Source: Burkholderiales bacterium 8X
GTDB taxonomy: Bacteria; Pseudomonadota; Gammaproteobacteria; Burkholderiales; Burkholderiaceae_C
Direction of reading: 5' to 3'
Length of the DNA stretch: 64,000 nt
Assembly (NCBI GenBank): GCA_902506565.1
Contig: LR732703.1
Coordinates: 186,689 to 250,688 of the forward strand
Part shown: positions 55,938 to 64,000 of the stretch, piece by piece
Position numbering within the stretch: position 1 is the first letter of the stretch
Layout of the letters: each line of letters begins with the position of its first letter
The notes under the pieces: model-generated
The model's input: only the letters and a program-made list of their open reading frames with translations
The model's database searches: none
Told to the model about the DNA's origin: nothing
Translations under genes and position numbers: made by a program

Positions 55938-58900
55938 ATGAACCGCGTCTACGGCATCGTCTTCAATGGGGCGACCGGCAGCTTCCAGGTGGTCCACGAA
56001 CACGCGCGGCGTGCGGGCGGCCGGGTCGGCTCGACCTGCAGGCGAGTCGCGGCGGCGGGGCTCCTGATGTCCTTGGTCGGAGCGAGCCTGGCCGATGGCG
56101 GCGCTGCCGCCGGGGCCCCCGGCGGTACCCACAATAGCCCGATCGGCGTGAACGGATTGGGCGCGACCGGCGGCGGCGGTGGCGGCGGCGTCAGTTTCAC
56201 CACCGGCCTGGGCGGCCTGGGCGGCCGCGGAGGTCCCGGGCTTCTCGACAACGATGGCGCCTTCTCTGCGGCAGGCGGCAACGGCGGCGCAGGCGGCAAT
56301 TTCGGCAGCGTCGTCACCAACCCCCAAACAACCTATACGGCGCCTGTCAGCGGCAGCGCCGGCAGAAATGGCGGACGAGGCGGCAGCGCCGAAATGGGAC
56401 TGGACGTCGGCGGCGGCGGCGGCGGCGGTGGCGAAGGCGGTGGCGGAATACTCGGCGGTGAGGGACTGCAGCTGGTCATCGACACCGCGGTCAGCGCGGG
56501 TGCCGGCGGCCGTGGGGGCGACGGGGGCAATGGCGACTTCCAGGGCAGGGCGGCGAATGGCGGCGATGGCGGGCTGGGCCTCGTGATGGCGAACGGCGTC
56601 GTGAGCTTGCGCGCCGGCGCTTCGCTCGCCGGCGCCGTCGGCGGTGCTGGCGGAGAAACGCCGGACTCGTTCCGCGCCGACCAAGTCGGCATCGTGCCGA
56701 GCGGCGATGCAGGCAACGGAGGAGACGGCGCCTTTCTTGTGAACGGCACCATCAACATCGGCGCGAACGCAAGAGTCCAGGGGGGCGCCGGCGGCACCGG
56801 CGGGCTGGCGCCGCAAGGCTCGCCGGCGGTGATCGCCGGTTCTGGCGGCGCCGGCGGCTACGGCATCCGGGTGGGCGTGGCCGCGACCATCGTGAACGAC
56901 GGCATCGTGGAAGGCGGCGCGCCCGGCCTGGCCGGCCGTCCCGGCATCGCTGGCCAGTTGCTGGGCGCCAACGGCGCAGCCGGCGTGGCCATCTACGGCG
57001 GCAACCTCACGATCGACAACTCCGGCACCCTGCGCGGCGGTCTGCAGGCAGACGGCGTCAGTCGCGCCAGTGCGGTCGATTTCGCCGGAGGAAGCAACAC
57101 CATCCGGCTGGCGGGTTCCTCGGTCGTCGAGGGTGCGATCGCGGTCTACCAGGGTGCCGAAGCCCTGGTCCAAGGCGAAGACGACGCCCGGCTCGACACC
57201 CTCTACCTGACCGGGCGCATGGACCTTCGCAGCGCCACGACCATGCAGGTGAACGGAAGGGTCTGGGGCGCCGGTGGCGCGCTCGTCAAGAGCGGCGTCG
57301 GCCTCGTCGACCTCAACGGCACCGGCGCCGACTTCAGCGGCACGGTCCAGGTGCAACAAGGAACCCTGCGCGGCGGGGTGGGCGCTTTCGGTACCGGCGC
57401 GATCGCGATCGATGCGGCCGGCATCCTGGCCATCGACACACCCACCGACGCCGCCTTCGGCAACGCGCGATCCGGCGCGGGCAACCTGCGCAAGTCCGGC
57501 GCCGGCGTGCTGAGCCTGGTCGGGCCGAGCAACTTGACGGGTCTGACGACAGTCGAGGCCGGCACCCTGGCGGCCACCGTCGCCACCCTGGGCCAGGGCA
57601 ACGTCCAGATGGATCGCGGGGCGGTGCTGCGCATCGATCCGGCTGCCGCCGCCGATACCTTCGCCGGCGCATTGCAGGGCGAAGGGCGGGTCGTCAAGAC
57701 CGGCGCCTCCACGCTGACCCTCTCGGGCGTCAACACGCACAGCGGCGGAACCCAGATCGATGCCGGCATCCTGCGCACCGGCATCCAGGGCCTCGGCAGC
57801 GGGCCGGTCCTGAACAACGGCCAACTGTCGGTCGACCAGCCCGATGGCTTCGTCAACTTCGGCGGCTCGATCAGCGGCACGGGCAGCTTCGTGAAGACCG
57901 GGGACGGTGCCGTGGGCCTGGTCGCCGCCAGCTCTTATACCGGTGGCACCACCATCCTCGGCGGCCGGCTCTCCGGAAGCGCGGCCAGCTTCGGCAGCGG
58001 CGCCATCGACAACCAGGCAGTTCTGCAGATCAGCCAACTCACGGACGGCGTGTTCAACAACGCGGTCTCGGGCAGCGGAAGCCTGGTCAAGAGCGGCATC
58101 GGCACCCTGACCCTGAGCCGCGACAACACCTACACCGGCGGCACGACCGTGCAAAGCGGCCTGCTCGCCATCTCGAACGAGGCCCAGCTCGGAGCGCCGG
58201 CCGGCGGCCTGGTGCTGGACGGCGGCGGGCTTTCGACCACCGTTCCGCTCACGCTGCAGCGTGGCGTGACCGTGGGCGCGGGCGGCGGCACGCTGCGCAC
58301 CGACACCACGCTCTCGGTCGCACAGGAGATCGCTGGTGCCGGCGGCCTTCGCAAGGACGGCGCCGGCACCGTGACGCTCGCGGATCGCAACACCTACCTC
58401 GGCGGAACCACCATCCTGAACGGCACGCTGGCCGGCACGCCGCGCAGCTTCGGCGCCGGCAACGTGGTCAATGAAGGCACTTTGCAGATTGCCGCCACGA
58501 CGCCGGGCGACCTCAACCTCGCAATCAGCGGCGCCGGCCGCCTGCTGAAGGTCGGCCCTTCGACGCTGCGCCTGACGGTCGACAGCAGCTACAGCGGCGG
58601 CACCACCGTGCAGGGGGGCGCGCTGGTCGTCTCGTCCGATCGGCAGCTCGGCGATGCCGCAGGGCGGCTCTTGCTCGCCGGCGGAGCGCTGCACACGACC
58701 GAGGCCATCGCCATGCAGCGGCCGATCGATCTGCTGGGCGCCGACAACGTGATCGAGAACGATGCCCGCCTGGCACTCGAAGCCGGCCTTGCCGGCGGTG
58801 GCGAACTGCGCAAGACCGGCGCCGGCACCCTGGTGCTTCCCGTGGCGAGCACCCATACGGGCGGCACCGCCGTCAAGCAAGGCCGGCTCGAGGTCGGGCA

Positions 58901-60854
58901 CAACCTGGCGCTCGGGAGCAGCGAGCTGGCGATGGACGACGGCACCACGCTCGGCATCGCGGCGCCCGACCTCGTGATCGGCAATGCGATCCGCTTCACC
59001 GGCTCGGCCGATCCGATCGTCGATACCGGCGCCTTCGATGCGACCCTGGCCGGCGTCATCAGCGGTGCGGCCGACCTGAGCAAGCAGGGCGCCGGCAGCC
59101 TGACGCTCACCGCGGCCAACACCTACGGCGGGACCACGCGGATCGAGGCGGGGCGCCTGCGGGCTGGCGGCGCCAACGTCTTCAGCGCGGCATCCGCGCA
59201 CCGGGTCGATCCACAGGCCGCGCTCGACCTCGCCGGCTTCGATCAAAGCATCGCCGGGCTGGTCAACGAGGGCACCGTGTCGCTCGCCGGCGCGGCGCCC
59301 GGCACCACCCTCACCGTGACCGGCGCCTACGTCGGCAACAACGCGCTCCTTCGCCTCAACACCTCGCTCGGCGACAGCGCGAGCCCGACCGATCGGTTGG
59401 TTCTTCGCGGGCCGGCCGCGATCGCGAGCGGGCGCACCACGCTGCAGGTGGTCAACGTCGGCGGACTCGGCGCGGCCACCACCGGCAACGGGATCGAGGT
59501 CATCACCGCGCTCGACGGCGCCACCACCACCGCGCAGACCACCAAGGACGCCTTCGCGCTGGCGGGCGGCCATGTCGATGCCGGCGCCTACGAGTACCGG
59601 TTGCAGCCGGCCGATGCGCAGGGTGCCGGCAACAACTGGTACCTGCGAACCACGACGCCGGTGGTGGTGGTGCCGCCCGTGGTGGTCCCGCCGGTCGGGG
59701 TTCCGCCGATCGGGGTTCCGCCGGTCATCGGATTGCCGCCCGAGGTCGGCTCTCCCGTCACCAATCCGCCTTCCGTGCTCGGTCCCGAACCACTGGCGCC
59801 GGTTGCGGCGCCGATCGTGATCGAGTTGCCGACCTATCGCATCGAAGTGCCCTTGATCGCGGCCTTGCCCGAGCAAGTGCGGCAGAGCCAGCGCAGCATG
59901 CTTGCCACCCTGCACCAGCGGACCGGCGGCGGCGAGGCTGGGCGCGAGCCGCTCGTTCCGACGCGAACGGCGGCCGGTCCCGGCGATACCGTGTCGGATG
60001 CCGGCGCCGGATCGCCGGCCATCGGCCGACGAAAGGCCTGGGCCCGCGTGCTCGACAGCCGGCTCGAGACCCGCCAGGCCGGCACCGTTTCGCCGCACGG
60101 CGCGGGGCGCCTGACCGGCATCCAGGGCGGCACCGACCTGTGGGCCGACGGATCCTGGCGGGCCGGCCTCTACGCCGGGCAGCTCGAAGGCGAGTTCGAT
60201 GTCGACGGTTTTGCGCGAGGCTCGCAAGGAACGCGCGTCGGCAGCAACAAGGTCCGCAGCCAGTACCTGGGCGGCTATGCGACCTGGACCGGCGAAGGCG
60301 GCCTCTATGTCGACGCGGTGCTGCAGGGCGGCCGGCACCGACTCGACGTCCGACCGCTCGGCGGCACCGCGATCAAGGGCAAGGCCAACGGCTATGTGGC
60401 GTCGGTCGAGCTCGGCAAGGCGTTTCCGATCGCGGCGGGCTGGTCGGTCGAGCCCCAGGCTCAGCTGCTGCACGAACGACTTCGCATCGACGACCTGCAG
60501 TTGGGCGCCACCACGGTCCGAAGCGACGGTGCCGGCAGCACCACGGCGCGGATCGGCGTTCTTGCCAAGGGCGAGATCGCGACGGACTGGGGGCGGCTGC
60601 ATCCGTATGCCGGCCTCCATTTCTGGCGCAGCAGCAACGGGCAGGACACGACCGGCTTCTCGACCCTGGCGGGCAGTACCCCGATCGATACCGCCACCGG
60701 TGGCAGCCGGACCGAAGCCTCGCTCGGTGCACGCCTGGAATTGAGCGAGGCGACCAGCGTCTTCGCCGACCTGGGCAAGAGCATCGGCGCGGGTGGGGCT
60801 GCGCGAACCCGTTCGTCGGTGCAGGGCAGCGTGGGGCTCAGGGTCCGTTTCTAG
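55938..60854 (+). CDS. ESPR-type autotransporter with glycine-rich head and beta-strand repeats
   Basis: A 1638-residue type Va autotransporter. The N-terminus MNRVYGIVFNGATGSFQVVH is an extended signal peptide region, followed by a normal hydrophobic core cleaved near residue 52. Residues 53-340 are extremely Gly-rich. From about 434 to 1080 there are about nine autotransporter-associated beta-strand repeats (pattern G.L.K.GAGTLTL...N.Y.GGT...GGL). A Pro/Val linker (about 1240-1290) precedes the 275-residue beta-barrel domain, which ends in the usual aromatic Phe. AGGGAGA precedes ATG 55938. The passenger adhesive or aggregative role is inferred from the class. Confidence 0.92.
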   Translation: MNRVYGIVFNGATGSFQVVHEHARRAGGRVGSTCRRVAAAGLLMSLVGASLADGGAAAGAPGGTHNSPIGVNGLGATGGGGGGGVSFTTGLGGLGGRGGPGLLDNDGAFSAAGGNGGAGGNFGSVVTNPQTTYTAPVSGSAGRNGGRGGSAEMGLDVGGGGGGGGEGGGGILGGEGLQLVIDTAVSAGAGGRGGDGGNGDFQGRAANGGDGGLGLVMANGVVSLRAGASLAGAVGGAGGETPDSFRADQVGIVPSGDAGNGGDGAFLVNGTINIGANARVQGGAGGTGGLAPQGSPAVIAGSGGAGGYGIRVGVAATIVNDGIVEGGAPGLAGRPGIAGQLLGANGAAGVAIYGGNLTIDNSGTLRGGLQADGVSRASAVDFAGGSNTIRLAGSSVVEGAIAVYQGAEALVQGEDDARLDTLYLTGRMDLRSATTMQVNGRVWGAGGALVKSGVGLVDLNGTGADFSGTVQVQQGTLRGGVGAFGTGAIAIDAAGILAIDTPTDAAFGNARSGAGNLRKSGAGVLSLVGPSNLTGLTTVEAGTLAATVATLGQGNVQMDRGAVLRIDPAAAADTFAGALQGEGRVVKTGASTLTLSGVNTHSGGTQIDAGILRTGIQGLGSGPVLNNGQLSVDQPDGFVNFGGSISGTGSFVKTGDGAVGLVAASSYTGGTTILGGRLSGSAASFGSGAIDNQAVLQISQLTDGVFNNAVSGSGSLVKSGIGTLTLSRDNTYTGGTTVQSGLLAISNEAQLGAPAGGLVLDGGGLSTTVPLTLQRGVTVGAGGGTLRTDTTLSVAQEIAGAGGLRKDGAGTVTLADRNTYLGGTTILNGTLAGTPRSFGAGNVVNEGTLQIAATTPGDLNLAISGAGRLLKVGPSTLRLTVDSSYSGGTTVQGGALVVSSDRQLGDAAGRLLLAGGALHTTEAIAMQRPIDLLGADNVIENDARLALEAGLAGGGELRKTGAGTLVLPVASTHTGGTAVKQGRLEVGHNLALGSSELAMDDGTTLGIAAPDLVIGNAIRFTGSADPIVDTGAFDATLAGVISGAADLSKQGAGSLTLTAANTYGGTTRIEAGRLRAGGANVFSAASAHRVDPQAALDLAGFDQSIAGLVNEGTVSLAGAAPGTTLTVTGAYVGNNALLRLNTSLGDSASPTDRLVLRGPAAIASGRTTLQVVNVGGLGAATTGNGIEVITALDGATTTAQTTKDAFALAGGHVDAGAYEYRLQPADAQGAGNNWYLRTTTPVVVVPPVVVPPVGVPPIGVPPVIGLPPEVGSPVTNPPSVLGPEPLAPVAAPIVIELPTYRIEVPLIAALPEQVRQSQRSMLATLHQRTGGGEAGREPLVPTRTAAGPGDTVSDAGAGSPAIGRRKAWARVLDSRLETRQAGTVSPHGAGRLTGIQGGTDLWADGSWRAGLYAGQLEGEFDVDGFARGSQGTRVGSNKVRSQYLGGYATWTGEGGLYVDAVLQGGRHRLDVRPLGGTAIKGKANGYVASVELGKAFPIAAGWSVEPQAQLLHERLRIDDLQLGATTVRSDGAGSTTARIGVLAKGEIATDWGRLHPYAGLHFWRSSNGQDTTGFSTLAGSTPIDTATGGSRTEASLGARLELSEATSVFADLGKSIGAGGAARTRSSVQGSVGLRVRF

Positions 60855-60867
60855 GGAGCAGAACCTG

Positions 60868-63800
60868 ATGAACCGCATCCACAGCATCGTCTTCAACCAA
60901 GCCACCGGCGAACGCCAGGTGGCCCACGAGAAGGCGCGCGGCCGAGCGAGCCGGCAAGGCAGGCGGACGGTCGATCGAAGGTCGGGAGAACAGGAGCAGT
61001 CGGCTTCGGACCCTGAAGGGTCGACGTTGCCGCCACCGGGGCTTTCCATGCGAGCTCTTCGGGCGGCGCGATCGCTGGCGATGCTCTGCGCGTTGGCGAG
61101 CGCTTCGATGGGCGCGTCGGCCGAAGGCGGTTCGGGCGGTGGCGGTGGGTCCAACCTGTCCGGCGGTGGCGCAGGGGGTGACGAGCGCAGCCCTGACGGC
61201 AAGCCCGGAAGAGATGCGGACCTTGTTCCTGACGGCGGCGGCGGCGGCGGCGGGGGTGGCGGCGTCGACTACCTGACCGGCCTCGGCGGTGCAGGTGGCG
61301 CCGGCGGCAGAGGCGCGGATGATCGGTCGACCGGTGATCCGTTCGGCGGCAACGGCGGCGATGCGCGAAATGCGGCCGTGCTTGCCAACGGGGTCGACGT
61401 CAAAGCCAATATCTCCGGTACCCGCGGTGGGAACGGACAGGACGGAAAGAACTACCGCAACAGCGGTGGAGGGGGTGGTGGTGCAGAAGGCGGTATTGCG
61501 GTGCATCTGCAGTCGTCATCCGCCGTGCCCCTGGAGGTCGACGGCTCGCTGGCCGGGGGCGCGGGTGGCAATGGGGGTACCACCTCGAACCCCTCCACCA
61601 GCGCTCTGCCCGGCAACGGAGGAGGCGGAGGCGGAGGTGGCGCCGGGCTGGTGCTGGTCGGCTCGGGGAAAGTCTTGCTCGTCGGATCGAGCGAGGTCGT
61701 CGGCGGGACGGGCGGCGTCGGAGGCAAGGGCGGCGAATCCTCCATCGACGGCGCTGATGGCGGTCGTGGCGGCAATGGCGGCATCGGTCTGGTGCTGGCA
61801 GGGCCGGTCGAGTTGACGATCGACCGAGCCGTCCGGATCGTCGGCGGCGTCGGCGCGGCGGGAGGCGAAGGCGGGCGCCAGACCGACAACAACCGTCCCA
61901 ACATCGGGTCGACCGGCGCCGCTGGCGTCGGTGGCGTCGGCCTGTTCGCCATGGCGCCGGCCACGATCGTCAACAACGGGACCATCACCGGCGGCCCGGG
62001 CGCCGCCGCCGTCGTGATGAACGGAGCCTCGCTGAGCCATGCCGGCACCATCGGCACCCCGGGCGGCACAGCGCTCGTCACGATCGGTGGATCCAACACC
62101 GTGGTCTGGGAGCAAAGCGGACAAATCGACGGTAGCTTCGAGGTCCGGAACGGCAGCACCTTGAGGCTGCGCAACGTCGGCGACCGCAGGATCACCAACG
62201 ACTTCAAGCTGGCCAGCCAGTTCGGTTTCGATGTCGCCGCGTCGACGGTGGTACGCATGGACGGCCTGATCACCGGCTTCGGAAGCGTCGAGAAATCGGG
62301 CGCCGGAACCCTCATGCTGTCGGGCGGACAACGCTATTCGGGCGGGACGCTGCTCGTGGCAGGGCAGACCATCGGCGTGGCATCGAGCTTCGGCAACGGA
62401 GCGATCTTGAACCAGGCCAGCCTGGAAATCGACGCGGCGGTCGATGGCACCCTCGCCAACACCATCTCCGGCCGAGGCAGTGTGACCTTCAGCGGTCGCG
62501 GCACCACCCGGCTCGCCGAACGAAACGACTACCTCGGCGGCACCTACCTCAACGATGGCGGAACACTCGTCGGGACTGCCAGGAGCTTCGGGTCGGGCAC
62601 GATCCTGAACAACGGAACCCTCGCGATCCGGCAGGACCAGAACGACAGCCTTCTGAACAACGTGCGCGGCGGCGACCTGATCAAGCAAGGAGCGGGCGTG
62701 CTGCGCCTCGCCGGAAGCAACAGCCTCCGCGCCATCACGATCGCCGAGGGCGTGCTGGCCGGCTCCGGCACTGCACTCGGCGCACAGTCGATCGTCAACA
62801 ACGGGCTGCTGCTCGTCGACGGGAATGCGCAGGTCGACGCGGCCATCAGCGGCCCGGGCCAGCTTCGCAAGACCGGCGACGACGAACTTCGGCTCGGCGG
62901 CGTCAACAGCTTTACCGGCACGCTCGATGTCCAGGGCGGCAGCCTGACGGTCGCGAGCGACCGGAGTCTCGGCGCATCGTCCTCGTTGCTGAAGCTGGAC
63001 AACGCGACCTTGCGGGTCACGGGCGACACGACATCGCAACGGGCGGTCGAGCTCGGCGCCAACGGCGCCACCCTGCAAGCCGACCGCGAGCTGATCCTGA
63101 GCGGCCAGGTCCGCGGCGCCGGGTCGCTGGCCAAGACCGGCGCCGGCGTACTCACCCTGCTGGACGCGACCAACAGCCATGCCGGCGGTACCCGCGTGGC
63201 CGCTGGCACCCTGGTCGGTTTCGCAGGCACCTTCGGAAGCGGCGCGATCGTGAACGACGCACGGCTGGTGCTGGCCCAGCCGTCCGATGGCGTCCTTGGC
63301 AACCCGATCTCCGGCAGCGGCTCGATCGAGAAGTCCGGCGCCGGAAGCCTGCGGCTCGCATCCGTGAACGACTACACCGGCACCACCACCATCACCACGG
63401 GCGCCTTGATCGGCACGGTCCGCAGCTTCGGTACGGGGGCGATCAACAACCTCGGCCGGCTGGTGATCGACGAACCGGGCGAAGGCAGCTTCGGCAACGG
63501 GCTCTTCGGCAGCGGGCAGCTGGTCAAGATCGGCGCCGGCAACCTGAGGCTCGAGACGCTCAATCGCTTCACCGGCGGTACGGCGCTGAAAGAAGGTCGG
63601 CTCGACCTCGGACACGAGCAGGCGCTCGGCACCGGCGAACTCGCGATGGACGACGGCACCTCGCTCGGGGTGACCCGCAACGGACTCGTCATCGCCAATG
63701 CCATCCGTCTTGCGGGCGCGGCAGACCCGATCGTGGATACCGGCGCCTTCGACCTGACGTTGACCGGCGCCATCAGCGGCGCCGCCGACCTGAGCAAGCA

Positions 63801-64000
63801 AGGCAGCGGTGTCTTGACGCTGCGAGGCGCAAACACCGCCAGCGGCCTGACGCGGGTCGAGGCCGGAACCCTCCGGGCCGGGGCGACCGGCGCGTTCAGC
63901 CCGGCGTCTGCGCATCGGGTGGAGATGGGTGCGATGCTCGATCTGGCGGGCTTCGACCAGACCGTGGCGGGGCTCGCCAACGCGGGCACCGTCTCGCTCG
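60868..64000 (+). CDS. Second ESPR-type autotransporter, passenger only (cut by window end)
   Basis: The frame from ATG 60868 stays open to the right edge, giving 1044 visible residues. It starts MNRIHSIVFNQATGERQVAH, another extended signal peptide region. A charged stretch of about 35 residues follows before the hydrophobic core MRALRAARSLAMLCALASAS, cleaved near 85. Residues 86-370 are Gly-rich, then about eight beta-strand repeats are visible. Long stretches near the end match the first autotransporter closely (for example ELAMDDGTSLG and DPIVDTGAFD), so the two are tandem paralogues. TAGGGAG upstream, 13 bp after the previous stop, implies one transcript. The beta-barrel lies outside the window. 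Confidence 0.88.
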   Translation, partial: MNRIHSIVFNQATGERQVAHEKARGRASRQGRRTVDRRSGEQEQSASDPEGSTLPPPGLSMRALRAARSLAMLCALASASMGASAEGGSGGGGGSNLSGGGAGGDERSPDGKPGRDADLVPDGGGGGGGGGGVDYLTGLGGAGGAGGRGADDRSTGDPFGGNGGDARNAAVLANGVDVKANISGTRGGNGQDGKNYRNSGGGGGGAEGGIAVHLQSSSAVPLEVDGSLAGGAGGNGGTTSNPSTSALPGNGGGGGGGGAGLVLVGSGKVLLVGSSEVVGGTGGVGGKGGESSIDGADGGRGGNGGIGLVLAGPVELTIDRAVRIVGGVGAAGGEGGRQTDNNRPNIGSTGAAGVGGVGLFAMAPATIVNNGTITGGPGAAAVVMNGASLSHAGTIGTPGGTALVTIGGSNTVVWEQSGQIDGSFEVRNGSTLRLRNVGDRRITNDFKLASQFGFDVAASTVVRMDGLITGFGSVEKSGAGTLMLSGGQRYSGGTLLVAGQTIGVASSFGNGAILNQASLEIDAAVDGTLANTISGRGSVTFSGRGTTRLAERNDYLGGTYLNDGGTLVGTARSFGSGTILNNGTLAIRQDQNDSLLNNVRGGDLIKQGAGVLRLAGSNSLRAITIAEGVLAGSGTALGAQSIVNNGLLLVDGNAQVDAAISGPGQLRKTGDDELRLGGVNSFTGTLDVQGGSLTVASDRSLGASSSLLKLDNATLRVTGDTTSQRAVELGANGATLQADRELILSGQVRGAGSLAKTGAGVLTLLDATNSHAGGTRVAAGTLVGFAGTFGSGAIVNDARLVLAQPSDGVLGNPISGSGSIEKSGAGSLRLASVNDYTGTTTITTGALIGTVRSFGTGAINNLGRLVIDEPGEGSFGNGLFGSGQLVKIGAGNLRLETLNRFTGGTALKEGRLDLGHEQALGTGELAMDDGTSLGVTRNGLVIANAIRLAGAADPIVDTGAFDLTLTGAISGAADLSKQGSGVLTLRGANTASGLTRVEAGTLRAGATGAFSPASAHRVEMGAMLDLAGFDQTVAGLANAGTVSL

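Noticed and set aside
55920..61202. A 1760-codon open frame antisense to the first autotransporter
   Set aside because: It is Arg/Ala/Gly-rich with no domain, lies exactly opposite a well-supported gene with signal peptide and barrel, and is the expected shadow of high-GC repeat coding. The same applies to the antisense frame at 61516-63915.

Overview
The window reads as chromosome of a high-GC, motile betaproteobacterium of the order Burkholderiales. The family is most likely Comamonadaceae (Variovorax-like). The evidence is a Bug-type solute receptor, a PhaM-type polyhydroxyalkanoate granule protein, a STM0539/DUF2145 pair, a lateral arrangement of ribosomal genes split before rplN, and a betaproteobacterial flagellar cluster. 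Assignment below family level is inference. No insertion sequence, integrase, prophage, plasmid origin or CRISPR array was seen, and coding density is about 95%. No stretch longer than about 300 bases lacks a gene.

Layout. (1) 1-5739 is a small catabolic island. It holds a membrane-anchored proline-rich protein cut by the left edge, an FAH-family hydrolase, a LuxR-type regulator divergent from an FAD aromatic hydroxylase, a DUF2783-like small protein with an expanded 9-bp repeat, and a periplasmic Bug receptor. (2) 5828-14220 holds mixed genes: a secreted MORN-variant protein, a VOC protein, PhaM, a FIST sensor protein, an XRE regulator, and a lipid-related trio (CREST/ceramidase-like membrane protein, MFS-acyltransferase fusion, PAP2-like protein). 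(3) 14321-17350 is a compact run of four poorly characterised envelope proteins (YiaAB, STM0539-like, DUF2145, double-zinc-ribbon membrane protein). (4) 17428-25400 holds housekeeping genes: queA-tgt, recG, oxyR, a Dps-type protein, ubiA and proC. (5) 25507-34666 holds the spc and alpha ribosomal operons from rplN to rplQ, with secY and rpoA, ending in an initiator tRNA and a strong terminator. rpmJ is present but infA is not between secY and rpmJ.

(6) 34899-55718 is a large flagellar region. The minus strand carries flgBCDEFGHIJKL followed by two HDOD-domain signalling proteins. flgA, flgM and flgN lie divergently on the plus strand. The minus strand then carries flhB-flhA-flhF-fliA with 4-bp overlaps and no flhG. 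A near-consensus sigma-28 promoter precedes flgMN and a second sigma-28-like site precedes the distal HDOD gene. This fits the usual logic in which FliA drives late genes and FlgM restrains FliA until the hook-basal body is complete. (7) 55938-64000 holds two tandem giant type Va autotransporters. Both have an extended signal peptide region, a glycine-rich head and arrays of beta-strand (PATR) repeats; the second runs off the right edge.

The parts most worth a second look are the paired glycine-rich autotransporters, the four-gene envelope run at 14-17 kb, and the HDOD pair tied to the flagellar regulon. None can be called a new system from sequence alone.
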